Below, one piece after another: positions 27,178-34,616 of a stretch of DNA of 64,000 bases (within the stretch, counting starts at the first letter, position 1; every line of letters starts with the position of its first letter). Below the pieces are notes generated by a model. It made no database searches. It had not been told where the DNA came from and saw only the letters and a list, made by a program, of their open reading frames with translations. The translations under genes and the position numbers were made by a program. Source of the DNA: UBA6136 sp044351045 (lineage in GTDB: Bacteria > Pseudomonadota > Gammaproteobacteria > Methylococcales > Methylococcaceae); the NCBI GenBank assembly GCA_044351045.1, contig JBILGM010000009.1:8567-72566 (forward strand). Direction: 5' to 3'.

Positions 27178-27899
27178 ACAAAGACGAAAACTTCAAAACG
27201 CCGCAAGCACTCGTCGAGGATTTCAATTTTGGTAAGGAAACGGCTCGGGTCTTCGACGACATGCTGGACCGATCCGTACCGTTTTATGACGAGGTCCAAC
27301 GCATGCTGGGAGAGATCGCGGCCGACTTCGCGACCCCAGGCAGTTGCATCTATGACCTGGGCTGCTCCACCGGTAACACGCTCATACACCTGGATAAGGC
27401 CGTCAACAGCGACATTCGTCTCATCGGCATCGATTCATCCGCAGAAATGCTGGCCGTCGCCGGAAAAAAATTCCAGGATGCGCCGCTCGATCACCCTCAT
27501 GAACTGATCTGCCGGAATCTGGAGCAGGACCTTCAGTTGAACAACGCCTCAGTGGTGGTCATGAATCTGACGCTGCAATTTGTGCGACCGCTGTATCGCG
27601 ATCAACTGATCCGAACCATCGCTGACGGTACGCAAAGCAATGGCTGTCTTCTGCTGGTGGAAAAGGTATTGGGTCAGAACTCCACCCTCAATCGTCTTTT
27701 CATCAAGCATTACTATCAATTCAAGAAACGCAACGGCTACTCGGACATGGAAATCGCGCGGAAACGGGAAGCGCTGGAAAATGTTCTGATCCCCTACCAT
27801 CACGATGAAAACCGAGCACTGCTCTTGCGCAATGGCTATAGCGTCTGTGACGTGTTTTTCCGCTGGTATAACTTCTGCGGGATGATTGCCATTAAATAG
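27174..27899 (+). CDS. cmoA: Carboxy-SAM synthase CmoA
   Basis: A 241-residue methyltransferase-fold enzyme that makes carboxy-SAM from SAM and prephenate for wobble uridine (cmo5U34) modification of tRNA. Visible marks are FNFGKETARVFDDMLDRSVP, the SAM loop CIYDLGCSTGNTL, VVMNLTLQFVRP and a C-terminal VCDVFFRWYNFCGMIAIK typical of CmoA. The ATG overlaps the stop of the preceding membrane protease gene. The usual partner cmoB is not downstream. Confidence 0.95.
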   Translation: MNKDENFKTPQALVEDFNFGKETARVFDDMLDRSVPFYDEVQRMLGEIAADFATPGSCIYDLGCSTGNTLIHLDKAVNSDIRLIGIDSSAEMLAVAGKKFQDAPLDHPHELICRNLEQDLQLNNASVVVMNLTLQFVRPLYRDQLIRTIADGTQSNGCLLLVEKVLGQNSTLNRLFIKHYYQFKKRNGYSDMEIARKREALENVLIPYHHDENRALLLRNGYSVCDVFFRWYNFCGMIAIK

Positions 27900-27976
27900 T
27901 CAACCGCTCGTCTTGGCTCGCAACATCCCCTGTTTGCGATAATTAAAAACCAGTCACTTACCCTAACAGAACCCAA

Positions 27977-28642
27977 ATGGCCGCCCAAAAAAAACAAAAA
28001 TCACGAAAAGTGCCTCCCCTACAAAAAGGCACTCTGGTCATGTGGAATGACACAAAAGGCTTTGGCTTCATCCGTCCCAACCAAGCAGATGAGGATTTCT
28101 TCATTCACATCAGCAACTTCAAGAAAGGGCTGACACGCAGGCCGGAGATTGGCGACGAAGTCCAGTTTCGTGAGGCGGAAGGCCCTGGCAAAAAACGTGT
28201 TTCCTACGCGCTGATCCCGGCTCTGATCGAGACTGACACCGCATCCGTAGCGCAATTTGAATTGAATCCAAGGCAACGGTCATGGTTGACCAACGTGTTG
28301 ATCATCACCCCCCTGGTGCTGTCCAGCTACTTGCTGCTGATGGCCAAGAACCCCGTACCATTTTTTTCCTACTTCATACTCAGCTTGTTGACGATGATCT
28401 TGTATGGAAAGGACAAAGCCAATGCAGCGACCCGAAAGTGGCGGGTCCCGGAGAGCTATTTTCACATCCTGGAGCTGATGGGAGGATGGCCAGGGGCCTT
28501 GATTGCCCAGAACGATTTTCGTCACAAGACACGCGCTTCTACCTATCTGTGGATACTCAGGGGCATCATTGCCATTCACTTGATGGGTTGGTTCATTTAC
28601 TTCTACTGGACAGCCAAACAGACCGAGTCAGGCCTGTTTTAG
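27977..28642 (+). CDS. Cold-shock domain fused to DUF1294 membrane domain
   Basis: A 221-residue two-part protein. Residues about 14-80 form a cold-shock (CSD) fold with the RNA-binding stretches TKGFGFIRP and EDFFIHISNF. The rest is a DUF1294 membrane domain with about four hydrophobic segments and the family motif MILYGKDKANA followed by RVPESYFHILELMGGWPGAL. This fusion is known in proteobacteria, but its role is not established; it would place a nucleic-acid-binding module at the inner membrane. A very basic N-terminus (KKQKSRK) precedes the CSD. Confidence 0.9.
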   Translation: MAAQKKQKSRKVPPLQKGTLVMWNDTKGFGFIRPNQADEDFFIHISNFKKGLTRRPEIGDEVQFREAEGPGKKRVSYALIPALIETDTASVAQFELNPRQRSWLTNVLIITPLVLSSYLLLMAKNPVPFFSYFILSLLTMILYGKDKANAATRKWRVPESYFHILELMGGWPGALIAQNDFRHKTRASTYLWILRGIIAIHLMGWFIYFYWTAKQTESGLF

Positions 28643-28765
28643 AGCCTTCTCTTACCTTAAAGAATAAGAAAGATAAGAAGAACCTATGTTTGTTATAAAG
28701 CCACCATGGTTCTGTAGATAACTCATTTTTTTCAATCAATTCATTGTCTTGAGAAGAAAAATACC

Positions 28766-28877
28766 TGTGGATAAAGTGCCCCGGAAAACCCGTTTAACCT
28801 GTGGGTAAGTCGACCCCGATACCGGGGACCCTGACTCACCCCAGTTTATCCACAGTCGCCCGCAGCCTTTATCCACA
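28766..28877. promoter_or_regulatory. Cluster of perfect DnaA boxes
   Basis: Three perfect DnaA boxes (TTATCCACA) lie in 112 bases: 28766-28774 on the minus strand, 28846-28854 and 28869-28877 on the plus strand. A near match (TTACCCACA, minus) is at 28800-28808. The flank at 28643-28765 is strongly AT-rich with an A/G-rich run. By chance such a 9-mer is expected about once in 130 kb per two strands. The site could titrate DnaA, control the flanking genes through DnaA, or be part of a replication origin; neither dnaA, dnaN nor mnmG is in view. The gap 28643-28895 holds no gene. Confidence 0.75.
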
Positions 28878-28895
28878 GCTTGTGGGTTCGCTCTC

Positions 28896-30389
28896 TCAAT
28901 CCAGCTTAACAGGAACAAACAACGTGCTGTCGCCGCGCTGAATCAGCAGAGCGACATGTTTGTCGGCCTGTTTCGCGAGGTTCTGCAATTGAGCGGCGTC
29001 TTTGACAGCCTGCCCGTTGACAGCCAGGACAATATCCCCCTTGCGGATACCCGCCTTCGCTGAGGGTCCGCTGACTTTCTCGACCAGCAAACCCCCCTCG
29101 ATTTGTCCTGACTTCAGTTCATCTGGGGACAATGGGCGAACAGCGAGACCCAGTCGGCCATGATCTGCCTGGTCAGAAGCCTTCTCTGATGCAGCAGGCG
29201 ATTTTTCTTCCAGCTCGGCCACAGTGACACCCAGATCCAAGGCTTTTCCGTCACGCCATATTTTCAGCCGGGCCTCGCTACCCGGTTTCATATCAGCGAC
29301 CTTTGGCGGCAATTCGCGGGAATCCGTGACCTGTTTACCGTTCAGTTCAAGAATCACATCACCAGGCTTTATGCCTGCCTTGGCACCCGGACCATCGGGG
29401 GGCACCATGCCGACCAAAGCGCCATTGGGATTGGGTAAACCAAACGATTCGGCCAGGCCCTGCGTCAGATCCTGCACGGCGATGCCCAACTTGCCGCGAC
29501 TGACGCGGCCTTTTTCCAGCAACTGTTGTTCTACATTGAGCGCCACATCGATGGGGATCGCGAACGACAGACCTTGATAGCCGCCGGTACGGCTGTAGAT
29601 TTGTGAGTTGATACCGATCACCTCGCCCCGTATGTTCAGCAAGGGCCCACCCGAGTTACCAGGATTGACCGCCACATCCGTCTGGATGAAAGGCACATAA
29701 CCCTCTTCCGGGAGAGAACGGGACTTTGCCGAGACGATACCCGCAGTCACGGTATTATCGAAGCCGAAAGGCGAACCGATGGCCAGCACCCACTCGCCAA
29801 CCCGCGTATCGGCAGGATTGCCGACACGGACCGCCGGTAAATCGTGCGCTTCAATCTTGAGGACGGCCGTGTCTGTCAGCTTGTCGACGCCGATCACCTT
29901 GGCGGTGAATTCGCGACGATCTGCCAGTTTGACCGTCACTTCGGTTGCACCATCGACGACATGGGCGTTAGTCAGCACCACCCCGTCCGCGCGAACGATG
30001 AACCCTGAACCCATCCCCTGTGAGGGTGGTTCATTCTCCGGAGGCGCCTGAGGCCCAAAAAACGGCGCAAACGGATCACCATAGCCAGGACCCTGGGGTT
30101 CGTCCTCTTTCTCTGCAGGACCTTCCCCCCGGCTGGTGCTGATGTTCACAACAGCCGGACCGCTGCTCGCGGCAATACCGGCAAAGTCCGCCAGAACCGT
30201 CTCACTTGCCTGAGCGACCGGGGGGGCAGGCATGGCAGCCATCGTTGACTTGTCGCTGGCTGCGGGTACTGCAACAGCAGCAGTATCGGGCTTGTTGGTT
30301 GACTGCTGCCGAAACAACGTCACACCAGTAGCCAGCGTCGCAACGACGGCCAGCCCGATCAGGGTCTGGCGCAGGGAAGTAGGGTTCAT
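28896..30389 (-). CDS. Periplasmic serine protease of the DegP/HtrA family
   Basis: A 497-residue protein with an N-terminal signal or anchor (LIGLAVVATLATGVTLF), a trypsin-like domain and two PDZ domains. The catalytic triad is clear: H143 (LTNAHVVDG), D173 (LTDTAVLKI) and S247 (NPGNSGGPL). The PDZ domains begin near GKLGIAVQDLTQGLAESF and GRLGLAVRPLSPDEL. It degrades or chaperones misfolded envelope proteins. A Pro/Glu-rich linker (about 90-125) replaces the long LA loop of DegP. It is closest in layout to MucD/DegQ-type proteins. The DnaA-box cluster lies just past its stop. Confidence 0.93.
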   Translation of the reverse strand: MNPTSLRQTLIGLAVVATLATGVTLFRQQSTNKPDTAAVAVPAASDKSTMAAMPAPPVAQASETVLADFAGIAASSGPAVVNISTSRGEGPAEKEDEPQGPGYGDPFAPFFGPQAPPENEPPSQGMGSGFIVRADGVVLTNAHVVDGATEVTVKLADRREFTAKVIGVDKLTDTAVLKIEAHDLPAVRVGNPADTRVGEWVLAIGSPFGFDNTVTAGIVSAKSRSLPEEGYVPFIQTDVAVNPGNSGGPLLNIRGEVIGINSQIYSRTGGYQGLSFAIPIDVALNVEQQLLEKGRVSRGKLGIAVQDLTQGLAESFGLPNPNGALVGMVPPDGPGAKAGIKPGDVILELNGKQVTDSRELPPKVADMKPGSEARLKIWRDGKALDLGVTVAELEEKSPAASEKASDQADHGRLGLAVRPLSPDELKSGQIEGGLLVEKVSGPSAKAGIRKGDIVLAVNGQAVKDAAQLQNLAKQADKHVALLIQRGDSTLFVPVKLD

Positions 30390-30538
30390 GATGATCTCCT
30401 GGGAAAAGGTCTGGGAGTGAATATGGGGCTGTTAACGGATCTGGCCTGTGAAGTGGCCATCAGGACTGGCCTTTTCAAGACTGCTCCTCGTGCAGCAAGT
30501 TCGAAGCGGACGATTAATTACGACCAGTGGGGTAATGT

Positions 30539-31933
30539 TCAGGCCCGGGTGAGTCGTATTTTGCTTACCAGCCAGTGATAAAGGACACCCGCCAACACAA
30601 AGATCAGCGCTGTCAGCCCAGCCAACATGAGAATTTTCTGGAAAGCCAGGTTGATCAGAGCCTCACCCCGGCTTTGCGTTTCACGCGACAGTTCTGCCAG
30701 CTGCTTTGCCAGTGCCTCGGTATGGACCGGACTCAACGTCGTCTGCAGCATTTTTAGGGTCTCGGTCAGCCGCTGCGACATACGGTTGATTTCCAGCGCC
30801 GTCATCGCGTAATCCTTGATTTCGAAGGGAGGCGAGTTCGGGTCTGAAGGCCATTTTTCTATATGCGTCAGCACACCATCAAAGGTACCTAGTGCTTGCT
30901 GGGTGGAAGTCGCCATCTTGCCCCCTTCAGACAGCGTTTGGGTAAAGCTCCGCGAGAGGTCCGTTAAGCCCTCTTTCTCAGTTTTGAGTGCATGCACCAG
31001 TTTTTCACGTTCCGCGGTGAACTCGGTCGGAAGTTTTTCCATCATCAGACTCAGACGGTCAGCAGCCGAACCAATCTGGGTAGTACCGCTGATCAATTCC
31101 TTGACCTGTGGACCGGACATCGCCCGAATGGACAAGAGCTCCATCTGCCATTGCAAGACGACAGGCATGCGCTGACCCATGAAAAGAGCGCGCTCGGCAA
31201 ACAAACGGGTCTCTGTCAGCTCACGCGTCGCCGGGTCCAGACCGGACAGTGGATCGATATCCAGCAATGCAAAAACGCTGGAAGGCATCAGTGAAGTCTT
31301 CTGTTTCTCACTGTGCTGCGTCACATCGCTCACCAGTCGGGTACTGGCAAAGGCCTCCAATTCACCGTCCGGACTTCCAGATGTCTGGTGCCATTCATTG
31401 ATGGAATGTCGAAGCTCCGCCTGCATGGCCGGGGTCAATACTCTTTGCGCGATAGCCCATATTTCCGATTCCCGGCTTTCCAGAGTCTTCAGCATAGGGT
31501 CCGCGGAAAGACCATAAACCTTCGGCAGCCAGTAATCCTGAACCCGCCAACGGGCACCACTGGCAAGAACCGTCAGGGAAACCAGATTAGCCAGCGCATT
31601 GGAGCCGGACGCCAGACCATAGACATCCGTGGCCAAAGTGATTTTGATGGAAAGCAACTCCTCCCGTGGTATGGGTTTGCCATCGCGCTGAAGGCGCTCG
31701 ATGGCCCCGGACGTGGAAGTAACAAAGTTGTCAGCAAACCGCAGCATATCCTCCTGCAGGTCAACCGGATCAACCGGTTCGGTCTCCACTCCACCGGGTA
31801 AAACAGCTTTTACGGCACGAACGGGGAGATCAACCGTTGTTTCAATCAGTGAGCAACCCGATGCGAGCGCGAAAATAGCGACAGTCAGCAAGAGCACCCA
31901 TCGGCTGGTCCGTTCCAGAAGTAGAAAAGTCAT
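30539..31933 (-). CDS. Large membrane lipoprotein, unknown function
   Basis: A 464-residue protein starting with a lipoprotein-like signal (WVLLLTVAIFALASGC) and ending with a second membrane helix (LMLAGLTALIFVLAGVLYHW) and a basic tail. The region between is long and helical, with heptad-like stretches such as ALNTE-type repeats around EREKLVHALKTEKEGLTDL and ETLKMLQTTLSPVHTEALAK, suggesting a coiled-coil body in the periplasm between two membranes or folding back to the same one. I do not recognise a family. A start 15 codons upstream (31978) is possible. It is divergent from the BLUF-cyclase gene. Confidence 0.75.
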   Translation of the reverse strand: MTFLLLERTSRWVLLLTVAIFALASGCSLIETTVDLPVRAVKAVLPGGVETEPVDPVDLQEDMLRFADNFVTSTSGAIERLQRDGKPIPREELLSIKITLATDVYGLASGSNALANLVSLTVLASGARWRVQDYWLPKVYGLSADPMLKTLESRESEIWAIAQRVLTPAMQAELRHSINEWHQTSGSPDGELEAFASTRLVSDVTQHSEKQKTSLMPSSVFALLDIDPLSGLDPATRELTETRLFAERALFMGQRMPVVLQWQMELLSIRAMSGPQVKELISGTTQIGSAADRLSLMMEKLPTEFTAEREKLVHALKTEKEGLTDLSRSFTQTLSEGGKMATSTQQALGTFDGVLTHIEKWPSDPNSPPFEIKDYAMTALEINRMSQRLTETLKMLQTTLSPVHTEALAKQLAELSRETQSRGEALINLAFQKILMLAGLTALIFVLAGVLYHWLVSKIRLTRA

Positions 31934-32214
31934 GGCATTGGCGATGATAAGCGTCGACAAGATGGCATTCGAGGCCACAAATGATCGGATCAGGATTGTA
32001 ACGGCTTAGTGTCGGCGACACCGGCCAATTCACCGCTCAGGGCCTTCAACCCATCCAGCACTATTTCTGATGATGGTGGCATCTGAAGCTTGGTAACCTA
32101 TGCCGGCAATCAAAAAAATCATCCGTAAAATAACTACAAACCGACCGTTGGCGTCCCCATATAGTCTTCAACAGGGGTGTTCTGGTCATCGGCCATGAGG
32201 AGAAACCCAAGTCA

Positions 32215-33285
32215 ATGAAACGTATCACCTATGTCAGCACCTCAACAAGCCCGCCGTCGCCAGACACGCTCGATGAAATCGCCCGTGTCTCCGTCCGCAA
32301 TAATGCCCGCGCCCATGTGACGGGTATTTTGCTCTCAGGCGGCGAGTTTTTTCTCCAGATACTGGAGGGAGAAGCCGTCGAAGTGGACCGGGTGCTGGAA
32401 CGCATCAGAAAAGATCCACGACATGGCGATCTGCAACTCATCAAGGTGGAAAATTCCGCATCCGACCGCCTCTTCCCCGATTGGTCAATGCAGGCCGTTC
32501 GACTGGATGACAAGAATGATGCCCTCATCCAGGCCATTCGCATCATACTGGCCAACATGACGGAGTCACGCCGTATCCTGCAGCGGTATACCCAGCCCGC
32601 CGTTCTCGAGTTCATCAATCAGGGGATCAATCCCCTGCAGGTCCCCTACCAAACCGGGGACAAGGTGGTGCTATTTGGCGATATCGCGGCGTTTGATGCG
32701 TTGTCGGCCTTCTACACCACCGAGGAGGTAGCCGAACATGCCCGCTGTTTTCTGGAAGTGGTGTCCGCCGCCGTCGTCCGTCATGGCGGACAGGTCAACA
32801 AATACATGGGGGACAAAGTCATGGCCTATTTCCCGACCAGTCGGGTTGATGATGCCATTCGCAGCTGTCTCGAAACCTTGCAGGCCATACGTGCGCTCAG
32901 GGCCAATGCCGCCCAATGCCGCCTCCGTAATTTCCTCTATGGTGGATTCGGGTTGACCCTCGGTCCCGTCATCGAGGGTAACTTCGGTACCCCCCTCAAG
33001 CTGGACTACACGATTCTAGGGCATACGGTAAACATGGCGGCCCGCCTTGAAAGCATGACGCGCTCGACCGGCCGCGCACTCATGTTCGGCGAATCCGTCA
33101 AGGATGCTTGCCAGGAGCCCTGGCCATGGGAGGCGATGGGACAGTTTCAGTTGAAGGGGGAGTCCGCGCCCTGCAGCTATTACAGCCTGAAAGAGGACAT
33201 CGTCCTCGACACACGGTCGGTGGATGACATGATCAACCACGTGCTCAGTACCACGGAAGAGCATCGGCGGAACTGCCCGTGTTGA
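32215..33285 (+). CDS. BLUF-coupled class III adenylyl cyclase (bPAC-like)
   Basis: A 356-residue soluble blue-light receptor. The BLUF domain (1-95) has the flavin-site residues Y6, N29/N30, Q48 and W90 in FPDWSM. The linker ends in EFINQGINPL, as in the Beggiatoa photoactivated cyclase bPAC (350 residues). The cyclase domain (145-310) has metal-binding D156 (LFGDIAAF) and D200 (YMGDKVMAY), and the transition-state Asn and Arg in TVNMAARLES. K196 and T266 match the bPAC residues that select adenine, so ATP is the likely substrate. It would make cAMP in blue light. A GAGGAGA ribosome-binding site lies upstream; no cAMP receptor is in the window. Confidence 0.93.
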   Translation: MKRITYVSTSTSPPSPDTLDEIARVSVRNNARAHVTGILLSGGEFFLQILEGEAVEVDRVLERIRKDPRHGDLQLIKVENSASDRLFPDWSMQAVRLDDKNDALIQAIRIILANMTESRRILQRYTQPAVLEFINQGINPLQVPYQTGDKVVLFGDIAAFDALSAFYTTEEVAEHARCFLEVVSAAVVRHGGQVNKYMGDKVMAYFPTSRVDDAIRSCLETLQAIRALRANAAQCRLRNFLYGGFGLTLGPVIEGNFGTPLKLDYTILGHTVNMAARLESMTRSTGRALMFGESVKDACQEPWPWEAMGQFQLKGESAPCSYYSLKEDIVLDTRSVDDMINHVLSTTEEHRRNCPC

Positions 33286-33325
33286 GGATCAGTTGAGGCG
33301 CTTCTGGCCAGTGAGCAACAGTTTG

Positions 33326-33351
33326 GCAAGGGTCAAGACCTGACCCTTTGC
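33326..33351 (+). terminator. Hairpin downstream of the BLUF-cyclase gene
   Basis: GCAAGGGTCA and TGACCCTTTGC form a stem of about ten pairs with a short loop, 40 bases past the stop. No T-run follows directly, so it may be a Rho-assisted end or a REP-like palindrome rather than a classical terminator. Confidence 0.35.
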
Positions 33352-33442
33352 GTCATGAGTTAAATTGGACGTGCCCCGCCAGAGACATAAGATATGATCG
33401 TCTGGGGGACTGCTCCCCTGAGCAAACCAAGGAAAAATCACC

Positions 33443-33988
33443 ATGAAAAACATCACAACGGGGTTAGCGTTGGCCCTATCGACTATCGGCTTGTCCTCTA
33501 CTGCAGAAGCAAAAACGGTCCTTGATGCAAGTGCACGTTGTTTTTTGATCGGTCTGGTAGAGCCGGGTGGCTGGCAGCAAACACTCAAGATAAAACCCCA
33601 AAAAGCCTTGAGTGACAAAGCCGGCGACCTGGTTCAGGTGACCGCTCTGGAGCACGGCACCAAGGCCGTTAATCCGCCGCTCGCTTATTACAATCCACTG
33701 ACGGGTTCTGCCACTTACATCAGCCAGGGAAGCCAACAGGTTATAAGCGGCATGACTCAGATCAGTTTGGTGGGAACAAGCTACGGCACGTCTGATGCCA
33801 GCAAAAATGGCATAAAAGGCCTCTATGTTCAGGATTACAGCGTCCTCCTGGCAGCTCAATCCAAAGGCGCCATTCCTAGCGGTTCCATTTTTGGGGTCAA
33901 TGAGTTCAAGCCCATCGCCAACCCGGAGCAATCTGAAGATTCCAGAAACGTGGGCGACCTCACTGAAATATCCTGTAAGGATTTCTGA
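33443..33988 (+). CDS. Secreted protein of unknown function
   Basis: A 181-residue protein with a clear signal peptide (MKNITTGLALALSTIGLSST, cleavage near AEA-K) and a ribosome-binding site AAGGAA. The mature part is beta-rich in appearance, with LVQVTALEHGTKAVNPPLAY and SQQVISGMTQISLVGTSYG, and two cysteines far apart (C33 and one in the C-terminal EISCKDF), which may form a disulfide. No named family is recognised. It opens a region dominated by exported proteins. Confidence 0.75.
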   Translation: MKNITTGLALALSTIGLSSTAEAKTVLDASARCFLIGLVEPGGWQQTLKIKPQKALSDKAGDLVQVTALEHGTKAVNPPLAYYNPLTGSATYISQGSQQVISGMTQISLVGTSYGTSDASKNGIKGLYVQDYSVLLAAQSKGAIPSGSIFGVNEFKPIANPEQSEDSRNVGDLTEISCKDF

Positions 33989-34055
33989 TCTGGCAGTTAA
34001 GCTCACAGGGAAGTGGCCCGGTTCATTCCATTAGCAGGAGCATAGGGAGAACCGA

Positions 34056-34616
34056 ATGAAGAGAGGCTGACTCTTTTGTCGATGACGGTCACCCTGCTGT
34101 GCGGCATGCAATCTCCCGCCGCGATGGCCGCCGAATCCCTTGTGGCCGCGTCTTCGGCTGAGGAGCATGAGGTCATCACAGTCGGGTTCCTGGTCTGTAG
34201 TGACCAAGAGAGACGCCTTGAGCAGGCCATTCTTGCGGCGAGTAATCCTGATTCGCCCCGCTATGGCGAATGCCTGACACTCAAACAACGGGATTCTTAC
34301 CGACCCAGAAGATCGTGGGTCAACAAGGTCGTTGGCTATCTGGAAAAGGCGGGTTACACCCTGCGCATCTAACAATCCGGCCGTCGGGTTGAAACCCACA
34401 CGACTGTTGCCCAAGCCAGCGGCGCTGGCTGGAGGGGTCTTGAAGCCTCATGTCAGCGAAACCGGGCAAAGCTATGGGACCCCCAACCAAAGACCCCTCG
34501 TGCCGACTGCTGTGCAAACCGTGGTCGAAGTCATCCTCGGCCTGGACCAGACGCCGGTGCGTTATGGATTAGCGCAACAACGGTCGCAAACAGCGGTGAC
34601 CAAGATGGCTAAGTAG
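34056..34616 (+). pseudogene. Remnant of sedolisin (S53 protease) prodomain
   Basis: An ATG at 34056 with AGGGAGA upstream is closed after four codons, but two further frames carry a broken pro-kumamolisin activation domain. The first (34076-34372) contains a signal-like start, then NPDSPRYGECLTLKQRDSYR and VVGYLEKAGYTLRI; the second (to 34616) has LVPTAVQTVVEVILGLDQTP. These match the order in sedolisin propeptides (sdP-sp-Yg-x-x-Lt ... VP-x-x-v-x-VlGLd). At least two frameshifts are needed, and the catalytic Glu-Asp-Ser domain is missing: the frame runs into the oppositely oriented gene at 34609. It is a decayed secreted acid protease gene. Confidence 0.72.

Noticed and set aside
30450..30480. 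GGCCA/TGGCC hairpin followed by TTTT as a terminator
   Set aside because: The stem is only five pairs and the T-run is on the strand opposite to the flanking genes.
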